Origin: Colletes latitarsis
Taxonomy: Eukaryota > Arthropoda > Insecta > Hymenoptera > Colletidae
Reading direction: 5' to 3'
Assembly (NCBI RefSeq): GCF_051014445.1
Contig: NW_027488366.1
Coordinates: 18,618,001-18,682,000 of the forward strand
Length of the DNA: 64,000 nt
Under the pieces are notes generated by a model. That model did no database searches. It was not told the DNA's origin and was given only the letters and a program-made list of their open reading frames with translations. Within the stretch, counting starts at the first letter, position 1. Each line of letters starts with the position of its first letter. A program made the translations under genes and the position numbers. Below are positions 1 to 13,412 of this stretch, in pieces.

Positions 1-1730
1 GAAACAGTCAATTAAACCTGGTTTGGATCAATATTTTAGAGGATAACGCATGTTAAGTCTGGGTTAGGTCTAGGATTTGCCCTCATCAGGTTCATACTTT
101 CGCATATTTCTCATACTTCATGGCTAGATCCTGGGCTGTTTCTGGATTGTATCACGTAGTACTGTGGTACCACGCTGATACAGTCAATTAAACCTGGTTT
201 CAATCAATATTTTAGAGGATAACGCATGTTAGGTCTGGGATAGGTCAGGGATTTGACCTCATCAGACTCATAATTTCGCACACTTCACAGACTCCTTGAA
301 CAGATCCTGGGTTATTTTATGGTTTGGATCACATAGTAATGTGGTACCACACTGAAACAGTCGATTAAACCAGGTTTCGATCAATATTTTAGAGAATAAT
401 TCATGTTAGGTCTAGGTTAGGTCAAGGATTTGCTCTCATCAGGCTCATTCTTTCGCATATTTCTCATACTTGATGGCTAGATCCTGGACTTTTTCTGGAT
501 TGCATCACGTAGTAATGAAGTACAACACTGAAACAGTCAATTAAACCTGGTTTCGATCAATATTTTAGAGAATAATTCATGTTAAGTCTAGGTTAGGTCT
601 GGGATTTGCTCTCATCAGGCTCATTCTTTCGCATATTTCTCATACTTGATGGCTAGATCCTGGGCTTTTTCTGGATTGCATGACGTAGTAATGAAGTACA
701 ACACTGAAACAGTCAATTAAACCTGGTTTCCATCAATATTTTAGAGAATAACGCATGTTAGGTCTGGATGAGGTCTAGGATTTGCCCTCATCAGGCTCAT
801 ATTTTCGCATATTTCTCATACTTCATGGCTAGATCCTGGGCTATTTCTGGATTGGATCACGTAGTAATGTGGTACCACACTGAAACAGTCAATTAAACCT
901 ACTTTTGATCAATATTTTAGAGAATAATTCATGTTAGGTCTAGGTTAGGTCAGGGATTTGCTCTCATCAGGCTCATTCTTTCGCATATTTCTCATACTTG
1001 ATGGCTAGATCCTGGGCTTTTTCTGGATTGCATCACGTAGTAATAAAGTACAACACTGAAACAGTCAATTAAACCTGGTTTCGATCAATATTTTAGAGAA
1101 TAATTCTTGTTAGGTCTGGGTTAGGTCTAGGATTTGCCCTCATCAGGCTCATTCTTTCGCATATTTCTCATACTTGATGGCTAGATCCTGGGCTGTTTCT
1201 GGATTGCATCACTTAGTAATGAAGTGCAACACTGAAACAGTCAATTAAACCTGTTTTCGATCAATATTTTAGAGGTTAACGGAAGTTAGGTCTGGGATAG
1301 GTCTAGGATTTGCCCTCATCAGGCTCTTACTTTCGCATATTTCTCATACTTCATGGCTAGATCCTGGGCTGTTTCTGGATTGTATCACGTAGTAATGTGG
1401 TACCACGCTGAAACAGTCAATTAAACCTGGTTTCGATCAATATTTTAGAGGATAACGGAAGTTAGGTCTGGGATAGGTCTAGGATTTGCCCTCATCAGGC
1501 TCTTACTTTCGCATATTTCTCATACTTCATGGCTAGCTCCTGGGCTATTTTTGGATTGGATCACGTAGTAAAGTGGTACCACACTGAAACATTCAATGAA
1601 ACCTGGTCTGGATAAATATCTTAGAGGATAACGCATGTTAGGCCAAGGTTAGGTCTAAGATTTGCCCTCATCAGGCTCACAGTTTCGCGTTTTTCACATA
1701 CTTGTTGAACAGATCCTGGGCTATTTCGGG

Positions 1731-3280
1731 ATTGGATCACGTAGTAAAGTGGTACCACACTGAAACAGTCCATTAAACCTGGTTTCGCTCAATATTTTAG
1801 AGGATAACGCATGTTAGGTCTAGGTTAGGTCTGGGATTTGCTGTCATCAGGCTCATTCTTTCGCATATTTCTCACACTTGATGGCTAGATCCTGGGCTTT
1901 TTCTAGATTGCATCACGTAGTAATGTAGTACCACACTGAAACAGTCAATGAAACCAGGTTTCCATGAATATTTTAGAAGACAACGCAAGTTAGGTCTAGG
2001 TAAGGCCTGAGATTTTCACTGATCAGACTCATACTTTCGCATTCTTCGCATACTTGTTGAACGGATCCTGGGTTTTTTCTGGTTTGGATGACGTAGTAAT
2101 GTGGTACCACACTGAAACATTCAATTAAACCTGGTCTTGATAAATATTTTAGAGAATAACGCATGTTAGGTCTGGGTTAGGTCTAGGATTTGCCCTCATC
2201 AGGCTCACACTTTCGCATATTTCTCATACTTCATGGCTAGCTCCTGGGCTATTTCTGGATTGGATCACGTAGTAAAGTGGTACCACACTGAAACATTCAA
2301 TGAAACCTGGTCTGGATAAATATCTTAGAGGATAACGCATGTTAGGTCAAGGTTAGGTCTAAGATTTGCCCTCATCAGGCTCACAGTTTCGCGTTTTTCA
2401 CATACTTGTTGAACAGATCCTGGGTTTTTTCTGGTTTGGATCACGTAGTAATGTGGGACCACACTGAAACAGTCAAGTAAACCTGGTTTCGATGAATATT
2501 TTAGAGAATAATTCATGTTATGTCTAGGTTAGGTCTGGGATTTGCTCTCATCAGGCTCATTCTTCCGCATATTTCTCATACATGTTGAACAGATCCTGGG
2601 TATTTTCTGGCATGGAACACGTAGTAATGTGGGACCACACTGAAACAATCAATTAAACCTGGTCTTGATAAATATTTTAGAGGATAACGCATGTTAGGTC
2701 TGGGTTAGGTCTAGGATTTGCCCTCATCAGGCTCATACTTTCGCATATTTCTCATACTTCATGGCTAGAACCTGGGCTGTTCCTGGATTGTATCACGTAG
2801 TAATGTGGTACCACGCTGAAACAGTCAATTAAACCTGGTTTCGATCAATATTTTAGAGGATAACGGAAGTTAGGTCTGGGATAGGTCTAGGATTTGCCCT
2901 CATCAGGCTCTTACTTTCGCATATTTCTCTTACTTCATGGCTAGATCCTGGGCTATTTCTGGATTGGATCACGTAGTAAAGTGGTACCACACTGGAACAT
3001 TCAATGAAACCTGGTCTGGATAAATATTTTAGAGGATAACGCATCTTAGGTCTGGGTTAGGTCTAAGATTTGCCCTCATCACGCTCACAGTTTAGCGTTT
3101 TTCGCATACTTGTTGAACAGATCCTGGGTTTTTTCTGGTTTGGATCACGAAGTAGTGTGGTACCACACTGAAACAGTCCATTAAACCTGGTTTCGCACAA
3201 TATTTTAGAGGATAACGCATGTTAGGTCTAGGTTAGGTCTGGGATTTGCTCTCATCAGGCTCATTCTTTCGCATATTTCT
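1731..3280. repeat. Left-array block L1, copy 1
   Basis: About 1.55 kb repeated at 9567-11116 (offset 7836), with the same monomer order and scattered substitutions, and a short stretch of denser differences around 2900-2930. Confidence 0.75.
3154..3169. other. 16-bp palindrome AGTGTGGTACCACACT (example)
   Basis: A perfect self-complementary site centred on a KpnI sequence (GGTACC). Most monomers of one class carry at least the 10-bp core GTGGTACCAC; the other class has a degenerate form (GTTGTACTTC on the plus strand of the right array). It is the only strong dyad in the monomer. A protein-binding role is possible but only inferred from the symmetry. Confidence 0.8.
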
Positions 3281-4370
3281 CATACTTGATGGCTAGATCC
3301 TGGGCTTTTTCTGGATTGCATCACGTAATAATGTAGTACCACACTGAAACAGTCATTGAAACCTGGTTTCCATCAATATTTTAAAGGACAACGCAAGTTA
3401 GGTCTAGGTAAGGCCTGAGATTTGCTCTCATCAGGGTCATACTTTCGCAGTTTTAACATACATGTTGACCTGATCGAGGGTTTTTTCTGCTTTGGATCAC
3501 GTAGTAAGGTGGTACCACACTGAAACAGTCCATTAAACCTGGTTTGGATCAATATTTTTGAGGATAACGCATGTTAGGTCTGGGATAGGTCTAGGATTTG
3601 CCCTCATCAGGCTCTTTCTTTCGCATATTTCTCATACTTCATGGCTAGATCCTGGGCTATTTCTGGATTGGATCACGTAGTAAAGTGGTACCACACTGAA
3701 ACATTCAATGAAACCTGGTCTGGATAAATATTTTAGAGGATAACGCATCTTAGGTCTGGGTTAGGTCTAAGATTTGCCCTCATCAAGCTCACAGTTTAGC
3801 GTTTTTCGCATACTTGTTGAACGGATCCTGGGTTTTTTCCGGTTTCGATCACGTAGTAATGTGGTACCACACTGAAACATTCAATTAAACCTGGTCTTGA
3901 TAAATATTTTAGAGGATAACGCATGTTAGGTTTGGGTTAGGTCTAGGATTTGCCCTCATTAGGCTCATACTTTCGCATATTTCTCATACTTCATGGCTAG
4001 ATCCTGGGCTTTTTCTGGATTGCATCACGTAGTAATATAGTACCACACTGAAACATTCAATTAAACTTGGTCTTGATAAATATTTCAGAGGATAACGCAT
4101 GTTAGGTCTGGGTTAGGTCTAGGATTTGCACTCATAAGGCTCATACTTTCGCGTTTTTCACATACTTGTTGAACAGATCCTGGGTTTTTTCTGGTTTGGA
4201 TCACGTAGTAGTGTGGTACCACACTGAAACAGTCCATTAAACCTGGTTGCGATCAATGTTTTAGAGGATAACGCATGTTAGGTCTGGGTTAGGTCTAGTA
4301 TTTGCCCTCATCAGGCTCATTCTTTCGCATATTTCTCAAACTTGATGGCTAGATCCTGGGCTTTTTCTGG

Positions 4371-4944
4371 ATTGCATCACGTAGTAATGTAGTACCACAC
4401 TGAAACATTCAATTAAACCTGGTCTTGATAAATATTTCAGAGGATAACGCATGTTAGGTCTGGGTTAGGTCTAGGATTTGCACTCATCAGGCTCATACTT
4501 TCGCATATTTCTCATACTTCATGGCTAGATCCTGGGCTGTTTCTGGATTGCATAATAATTCATGTTAGGTCTAGGTTAGGTCTGGGATTTGCTCTCATCA
4601 GGCTCATTCTTTCGCATATTTCTCATACTTGATGGCTAGATCCTGGGCTTTTTCTGGATTGCATCACGTAGTAATGTAGTACCACACTGAAACATTCAAT
4701 TAAACCTGGTCTTGATAAATATTTCAGAGGATAACGCATGTTAGGTCTGGGTTAGGTCTAGGATTTGCACTCATCAGGCTCATACTTTCGCATATTTCTC
4801 ATACTTCATGGCTAGATCCTGGGCTGTTTCTGGATTGCATAATAATTCATGTTAGGTCTAGGTTAGGTCTGGGATTTGCTCTCATCAGGCTCATTCTTTC
4901 GCATATTTCTCATACTTGATGGCTAGATCCTGGGCTTTTTCTGG
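4371..4944. repeat. Tandem 286-bp dimers with a truncated monomer
   Basis: Two copies of a unit made of one full monomer and one 110-bp monomer. The short monomer lacks 66 bp, including the CACGTAGTA box and the palindrome (junction GATTGCATAATAATTC near 4551 and 4837). The same truncated junction recurs near 6358 and 7523, so the deletion arose once and was copied. Confidence 0.8.
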
Positions 4945-5355
4945 ATTGCATCACGTAGTAATAAAGTACAACACTGAAACAGTCAATTAAACCTGGTTTC
5001 GATCAATATTTTAGAGAATAATTCATGTTAGGTCTGGGATAGGTCTAGGATTTGCCCTCATCAGGCTCTTTCTTTCGCATATTTCTCATACTTCATGGCT
5101 AGATCCTGGGCTATTTCTGGATTGGATCACGTAGTAAAGTGGTACCACTCTGAAACATTCAGTGAAACCTGGTCTGGATAAATATTTTAGAGGATAACGC
5201 ATCTTAGGTCTGGGTTAGGTCTAAGATTTGCCCTCATCACGCTCACAGTTGAGCGTTTTTCGCATACTTGTTGAACAGATCCTGGGTTTTTTCTGGTTTG
5301 GATCACGAAGTAGTGTGGTACCACACTGAAACAGTCCATTAAACCTGGTTTCGCT

Positions 5356-7689
5356 CAATATTTTAGAGGATAACGCATGTTAGGTCTACGTTAGGTCTGG
5401 GATTTGCTCTCATCAGGCTCATTCTTCCGCATATTTCTCATACATGTTGAACAGATCCTGGGTATTTTCTGGCTAGGAAAAAGTAGTAATGTGGGACCAC
5501 ACTGAAACAATCAATTAAACCTGGTCTTGATAAATATTTTAGAGGATAACGCATGTTAGGTCTGGGTTAGGTCTAGGATTTGCCCTCATCAGGCTCATAC
5601 TTTCGCATATTTCTCATACTTCATGGCTAGATCCTGGGCTGTTTCTGGATTGTATCACGTAGTAATGTGGTACCACGCTGAAACAGTCAATTAAACCTGG
5701 TTTCGATCAATATTTTAGAGGATAACGGAAGTTAGGTCTGGGATAGGTCTAGGATTTGCCCTCATCAGGCTCTTCCTTTCGCATATTTCTCATACTTCAT
5801 GGCTAGCTCCTGGGCTATTTCTGGATTGGATCACGTAGTAAAGTGGTACCACACTGAAACATTCAATGAAACCTGGTCTGGATAAATATCTTAGAGGATA
5901 ACGCATGTTAGGTCAAGGTTAGGTCTAAGATTTGCACTCATAAGGCTCATACTTTCGCGTTTTTCACATACTTGTTGAACAGATCCTGGGTTTTTTCTGG
6001 TTTGGATCACGTAGTAGTGTGGTACCACACTGAAACAGTCCATTAAACCTGGTTGCGATCAATGTTTTAGAGGATAACGCATGTTAGGTCTGGGTTAGGT
6101 CTAGTATTTGCCCTCATCAGGCTCATTCTTTCGCATATTTCTCAAACTTGATGGCTAGATCCTGGGCTTTTTCTGGATTGCATCACGTAGTAATGTAGTA
6201 CCACACTGAAACATTCAATTAAACCTGGTCTTGATAAATATTTCAGAGGATAACGCTTGTTAGGTCTGGGTTAGGTCTAGGATTTGCACTCATCAGGCTC
6301 ATACTTTCGCATATTTCTCATACTTCATGGCTAGATCCTGGCCTGTTTCTGGATTGCATAATAATTCATGTTAGGTCTAGGTTAGGTCTGGGATTTGCTC
6401 TCATCAGGCTCATTCTTTCGCATATTTCTCATACTTGATGGCTAGATCCTGGGCTTTTTCTGGATTGCATCACGTAGTAATAAAGTACAACACTGAAACA
6501 GTCAATTGAACCTGGTTTCGATCAATATTTTAGAGGATAACGCATGTTAGGTCTACGTTAGGTCTGGGATTTGCTCTCATCAGGCTCATTCTTCCGCATA
6601 TTTCTCATACATGTTGAACAGATCCTGGGTATTTTCTGGCTAGGAAAAAGTAGTAATGTGGGACCACACTGAAACAATCAATTAAACCTGGTCTTGATAA
6701 ATATTTTAGAGGATAACGCATGTTAGGTCTGGGTTAGGTCTAGGATTTGCCCTCATCAGGCTCATACTTTCGCATATTTCTCATACTTCATGGCTAGATC
6801 CTGGGCTGTTTCTGGATTGTATCACGTAGTAATGTGGTACCACGCTGAAACAGTCAATTAAACCTGGTTTCGATCAATATTTTAGAGGATAACGGAAGTT
6901 AGGTCTGGGATAGGTCTAGGATTTGCCCTCATCAGGCTCTTCCTTTCGCATATTTCTCATACTTCATGGCTAGCTCCTGGGCTATTTCTGGATTGGATCA
7001 CGTAGTAAAGTGGTACCACACTGAAACATTCAATGAAACCTGGTCTGGATAAATATCTTAGAGGATAACGCATGTTAGGTCAAGGTTAGGTCTAAGATTT
7101 GCACTCATAAGGCTCATACTTTCGCGTTTTTCACATACTTGTTGAACAGATCCTGGGTTTTTTCTGGTTTGGATCACGTAGTAGTGTGGTACCACACTGA
7201 AACAGTCCATTAAACCTGGTTGCGATCAATGTTTTAGAGGATAACGCATGTTAGGTCTGGGTTAGGTCTAGTATTTGCCCTCATCAGGCTCATTCTTTCG
7301 CATATTTCTCAAACTTGATGGCTAGATCCTGGACTTTTTCTGGATTGCATCACGTAGTAATGTAGTACCACACTGAAACATTCAATTAAACCTGGTCTTG
7401 ATAAATATTTCAGAGGATAACGCATGTTAGGTCTGGGTTAGGTCTAGGATTTGCACTCATCAGGCTCATACTTTCGCATATTTCTCATACTTCATGGCTA
7501 GATCCTGGGCTGTTTCTGGATTGCATAATAATTCATGTTAGGTCTAGGTTAGGTCTGGGATTTGCTCTCATCAGGCTCATTCTTTCGCATATTTCTCATA
7601 CTTGATGGCTAGATCCTGGGCTTTTTCTGGATTGCATCACGTAGTAATAAAGTACAACACTGAAACAGTCAATTAAACCTGGTTTCGAT
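5356..7689. repeat. Two tandem copies of a 1167-bp higher-order unit
   Basis: Copies at about 5356-6522 and 6523-7689, offset 1167 bp as measured at two separate markers (5381/6548 and 5771/6938). The unit equals seven monomers less the 66-bp deletion, so the truncated monomer is a fixed part of it. Few differences between copies were seen. Confidence 0.8.
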
Positions 7690-7710
7690 CAATATTTTAG
7701 AGAATAATTC

Positions 7711-9565
7711 ATGTTAGGTCTGGGTTAGGTCTAGGATTTGCCCTCATCAGGCTCATACTTTCGCATATTTCTCATACTTCATGGCTAGATCCTGGGCTTT
7801 TTCTGGATTGCATCACGTAGTAATGTAGTACCACACTGAAACATTCAATTAAACTTGGTCTTGATAAATATTTCAGAGGATAACGCATGTTAGGTCTGGG
7901 TTAGGTCTAGGATTTGCACTCATAAGGCTCATACTTTCGCGTTTTTCACATACTTGTTGAACAGATCCTGGGTTTTTTCTGGTTTGGATCACGTAGTAGT
8001 GTGGTACCACACTGAAACAGTCCATTAAACCTGGTTGCGATCAATGTTTTAGAGGATAACGCATGTTAGGTCTGGGTTAGGTCTAGTATTTGCCCTCATC
8101 AGGCTCATTCTTTCGCATATTTCTCAAACTTGATGGCTAGATCCTGGGCTTTTTCTGGATTGCATCACGTAGTAATGTAGTACCACACTGAAACATTCAA
8201 TTAAACCTGGTCTTGATAAATATTTCAGAGGATAACGCATGTTAGGTCTGGGTTAGGTCTAGGATTTGCACTCATCAGGCTCATACTTTCGCATATTTCT
8301 CATACTTCATGGCTAGATCCTGGGCTGTTTCTGGATTTTATCACGTAGGTAATGAAGTACAACACTGAAACAGTCAATTGAACCTGGTCTCCATCAATAT
8401 CTTAGAGGACAACGCAAGTTAGGTCTGGGATAGGTCTTGGATTTGCCCTCATCAGGCTCATACTTTCGCATATTTCTGATACTTCATGGCTAGATCCTGG
8501 GCTATTTCTGGATTGGATCACGTAGTAAAGTGGTACCACACTGAAACATTCAATGAAACCTGGTCTGGATAAATATTTTAGAGGATAACGCATCTTAGGT
8601 CTGGGTTAGGTCTAAGATTTGCCCTCATCAGGCTCACAGTTTAGCGTTTTTCGCATACTTGTTGAACAGATCCTGGGTTTTTTCTGGTTTGGATCACGAA
8701 GTAGTGTGGTACCACACTGAAACAGTCCATTAAACCTGGTTTCGCTCAATATTTTAGAGGATAACGCATGTTAGGTCTAGGTTAGGTCTGGGATTTGCCC
8801 TCATCAGGCTCATTCTTCCGCATATTTCTCATATTTGACGGCTAGATCCTGGGCTTTCTCTGGATTGCTTCACGTAGTAATGAAGTACAACACTGAAACA
8901 GTCAATTAAACCTGGTTTCCATCAATATTTTAGAGGACAACGCATGTCAGGTCTAGGTTAGGCCTGGGATTTGCTCTCATCAGGGTCATACTTTCGCAGT
9001 TTTAACATACATGTTGACCTGATCGAGGGTTTTTTCTGCTTTGGATCACGTAGTAAGGTGGTACCACACTGAAACAGTCCATTAAACCTGGTTTGGATCA
9101 ATATTTTTGAGGATAACGCATGTTAGGTCTAGGTTAGGCCGGGGATTTTCACTTATCAGACTCATACTTTCGCATATTTCTCATACTTCATGGCTAGATC
9201 CTGGGCTGTTTCTGGATTGTATTACATAGTAATGTGGTACCACGCTGAAACAGTCGATTAAACCTGGTTTCGATCAATATTTTAGAGGATAACGCAAGTT
9301 AAGTCTGGGATAGGTCTGGGATTTGATCTCATCAGACTCATACTTTCGCGTTTTTCACATACTTTTTAACAGATCCGGGGTTTTTTCTGGTTTGGATCAC
9401 GTAGTAGTGTGGTACCACACTGAAACAGTCAATTAAACTTGGTCTTGATAAATATTTCAGAGGATAACGCATGTTAGGTCTGGGTTAGGTCTAGGATTTG
9501 CACTCATAAGGCTCATACTTTCGCGTTTTTCACACACTTGTTGAACAGATCCTGGGTTTTTTCCG
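7711..9565. repeat. Left-array block L3, copy 1 (1.86 kb)
   Basis: Matches 11230-13084 at offset 3519 with almost no differences noticed. The matching stretch ends where the copies part at TTCCGGATT versus TTCCGGTTT. Confidence 0.82.
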
Positions 9566-9566
9566 G

Positions 9567-11116
9567 ATTGGATCACGTAGTAAAGTGGTACCACACTGAA
9601 ACAGTCCATTAAACCTGGTTTCGCTCAATATTTTAGAGGATAACGCATGTTAGGTCTAGGTTAGGTCTGGGATTTGCTGTCATCAGGCTCATTCTTTCGC
9701 ATATTTCTCACATTTGATGGCTAGATCCTGGGCTTTTTCTAGATTGCATCACGTAGTAATGTAGTACCACACTGAAACAGTCAATGAAACCAGGTTTCCA
9801 TGAATATTTTAGAAGACAACGCTAGTTAGGTCTAGGTAAGGCCTGAGATTTTCACTGATCAGACTCATACTTTCGCATTCTTCGCATACTTGTTGAACGG
9901 ATCCTGGGTTTTTTCTGGTTTGGATGACGTAGTAATGTGGTACCACACTGAAACATTCAATTAAACCTGGTCTTGATAAATATTTTAGAGAATAACGCAT
10001 GTTAGGTCTGGGTTAGGTCTAGGATTTGCCCTCATCAGGCTCATACTTTCGCATATTTCTCATACTTCATGGCTAGCTCCTGGGCTATTTCTGGATTGGA
10101 TCACGTAGTAAAGTGGTACCACACTGAAACATTCAATGAAACCTGGTCTGGATAAATATCTTAGAGGATAACGCATGTTTGGTCAAGGTTAGGTCTAAGA
10201 TTTGCCCTCATCAGGCTCACAGTTTCGGGTTTTTCACATACTTGTTGAACTGATCCTGGGTTTTTTCTGGTTTGGATCACGTAGTAATGTGGGACCACAC
10301 TGAAACAGTCAAGTAAACATGGTTTCGATCAATATTTTAGAGAATAATTCATGTTATGTCTAGGTTAGGTCTGGGATTTGCTCTCATCAGGCTCATTCTT
10401 CCGCATATTTCTCATACATGTTGAACAGATCCTGGGTATTTTCTGGCATGGAACACGTAGTAATGTGGGACCACACTGAAACAATCAATTAAACCTGGTC
10501 TTGATAAATATTTTAGACGATAACGCATGTTAGGTCTGGGTTAGGTCTAGGATTTGGCCTCATCAGGCTCATACTTTCGCATATTTCTCATACTTCATGG
10601 CTAGATCCTGGGCTGTTCCTGGATTGTATCACGTAGTAATGTGATACCACGCTGCAACAGTCAATTAAACCTGGTTTCGATCAATATTTTAGAGGATAAC
10701 GGAAGTTAGGTCTGGGATAGGTCTAGGATTTGCCCACATAAGGCTCTTACTTTCGCATATTTTAATACTTCATGGCTAGATCCTGGGCTATTTCTGGATT
10801 GGATCACGTAGTAAAGTGGTACCACACTGAAACATTCAATGAAACCTGGTCTGGATAAATATTTTAGAGGATAACGCATCTTAGGTCTGGGTTAGGTCTA
10901 AGATTTGCCCTCATCACGCTCACAGTTGAGCGTTTTTCGCATACTTGTTGAACAGATCCTGGGTTTTTTCTGGTTTGGATCACGAAGTAGTGTGGTACCA
11001 CACTGAAACAGTCCATTAAACCTGGTTTCGCTCAATATTTTAGAGGATAACGCATGTTAGGTCTACGTTAGGTCTGGGATTTGCTCTCATCAGGCTCATT
11101 CTTCCGCATATTTCTC
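9567..11116. repeat. Left-array block L1, copy 2
   Basis: Second copy of 1731-3280. Its last part (about 10815-11116) also matches 5140-5440 at offset 5677, so this block is a mosaic of sources. Confidence 0.72.
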
Positions 11117-11229
11117 ATACATGTTGAACAGATCCTGGGTATTTTCTGGCTAGGAAAAAGTAGTAATGTGGGACCACACTGAAACAATCAATTAAACCTG
11201 GTCTTGATAAATATTTTAGAGGATAACGC

Positions 11230-13084
11230 ATGTTAGGTCTGGGTTAGGTCTAGGATTTGCCCTCATCAGGCTCATACTTTCGCATATTTCTCATACTTCA
11301 TGGCTAGATCCTGGGCTTTTTCTGGATTGCATCACGTAGTAATGTAGTACCACACTGAAACATTCAATTAAACTTGGTCTTGATAAATATTTCAGAGGAT
11401 AACGCATGTTAGGTCTGGGTTAGGTCTAGGATTTGCACTCATAAGGCTCATACTTTCGCGTTTTTCACATACTTGTTGAACAGATCCTGGGTTTTTTCTG
11501 GTTTGGATCACGTAGTAGTGTGGTACCACACTGAAACAGTCCATTAAACCTGGTTGCGATCAATGTTTTAGAGGATAACGCATGTTAGGTCTGGGTTAGG
11601 TCTAGTATTTGCCCTCATCAGGCTCATTCTTTCGCATATTTCTCAAACTTGATGGCTAGATCCTGGGCTTTTTCTGGATTGCATCACGTAGTAATGTAGT
11701 ACCACACTGAAACATTCAATTAAACCTGGTCTTGATAAATATTTCAGAGGATAACGCATGTTAGGTCTGGGTTAGGTCTAGGATTTGCACTCATCAGGCT
11801 CATACTTTCGCATATTTCTCATACTTCATGGCTAGATCCTGGGCTGTTTCTGGATTTTATCACGTAGGTAATGAAGTACAACACTGAAACAGTCAATTGA
11901 ACCTGGTCTCCATCAATATCTTAGAGGACAACGCAAGTTAGGTCTGGGATAGGTCTTGGATTTGCCCTCATCAGGCTCATACTTTCGCATATTTCTGATA
12001 CTTCATGGCTAGATCCTGGGCTATTTCTGGATTGGATCACGTAGTAAAGTGGTACCACACTGAAACATTCAATGAAACCTGGTCTGGATAAATATTTTAG
12101 AGGATAACGCATCTTAGGTCTGGGTTAGGTCTAAGATTTGCCCTCATCAGGCTCACAGTTTAGCGTTTTTCGCATACTTGTTGAACAGATCCTGGGTTTT
12201 TTCTGGTTTGGATCACGAAGTAGTGTGGTACCACACTGAAACAGTCCATTAAACCTGGTTTCGCTCAATATTTTAGAGGATAACGCATGTTAGGTCTAGG
12301 TTAGGTCTGGGATTTGCCCTCATCAGGCTCATTCTTCCGCATATTTCTCATATTTGACGGCTAGATCCTGGGCTTTCTCTGGATTGCTTCACGTAGTAAT
12401 GAAGTACAACACTGAAACAGTCAATTAAACCTGGTTTCCATCAATATTTTAGAGGACAACGCATGTCAGGTCTAGGTTAGGCCTGGGATTTGCTCTCATC
12501 AGGGTCATACTTTCGCAGTTTTAACATACATGTTGACCTGATCGAGGGTTTTTTCTGCTTTGGATCACGTAGTAAGGTGGTACCACACTGAAACAGTCCA
12601 TTAAACCTGGTTTGGATCAATATTTTTGAGGATAACGCATGTTAGGTCTAGGTTAGGCCGGGGATTTTCACTTATCAGACTCATACTTTCGCATATTTCT
12701 CATACTTCATGGCTAGATCCTGGGCTGTTTCTGGATTGTATTACATAGTAATGTGGTACCACGCTGAAACAGTCGATTAAACCTGGTTTCGATCAATATT
12801 TTAGAGGATAACGCAAGTTAAGTCTGGGATAGGTCTGGGATTTGATCTCATCAGACTCATACTTTCGCGTTTTTCACATACTTTTTAACAGATCCGGGGT
12901 TTTTTCTGGTTTGGATCACGTAGTAGTGTGGTACCACACTGAAACAGTCAATTAAACTTGGTCTTGATAAATATTTCAGAGGATAACGCATGTTAGGTCT
13001 GGGTTAGGTCTAGGATTTGCACTCATAAGGCTCATACTTTCGCGTTTTTCACACACTTGTTGAACAGATCCTGGGTTTTTTCCG
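11230..13084. repeat. Left-array block L3, copy 2 (1.86 kb)
   Basis: Near-identical copy of 7711-9565, ending about 385 bp before the retrotransposon. Confidence 0.82.
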
Positions 13085-13412
13085 GTTTGGGGCACGTAGT
13101 AGAGTGGTACCACACTGAAACAGTCCATTAAACCTGGTTTGGATCAATATTTTAGAGAATAATTCATGTTAGGTCTAGGTTAGGTCTGGGACTTGCTCTC
13201 ATCAGGCTCATTCTTTCGCATATTTCTCATACTTGATGGCTAGATGCTGGGCTTTTTCTGGTTTGCATCACGTAGTAATGAAGTACAACACTGAAACAGT
13301 CAATTAAACCTGGATTCCATCAATATCTTAGAGGACAACGCAAGTTAGGTCTGGGATAGGTCTGGGATTTGCCCTCATCAGGCTCAAACGTTCCGCGTTT
13401 TTCACATACTTT

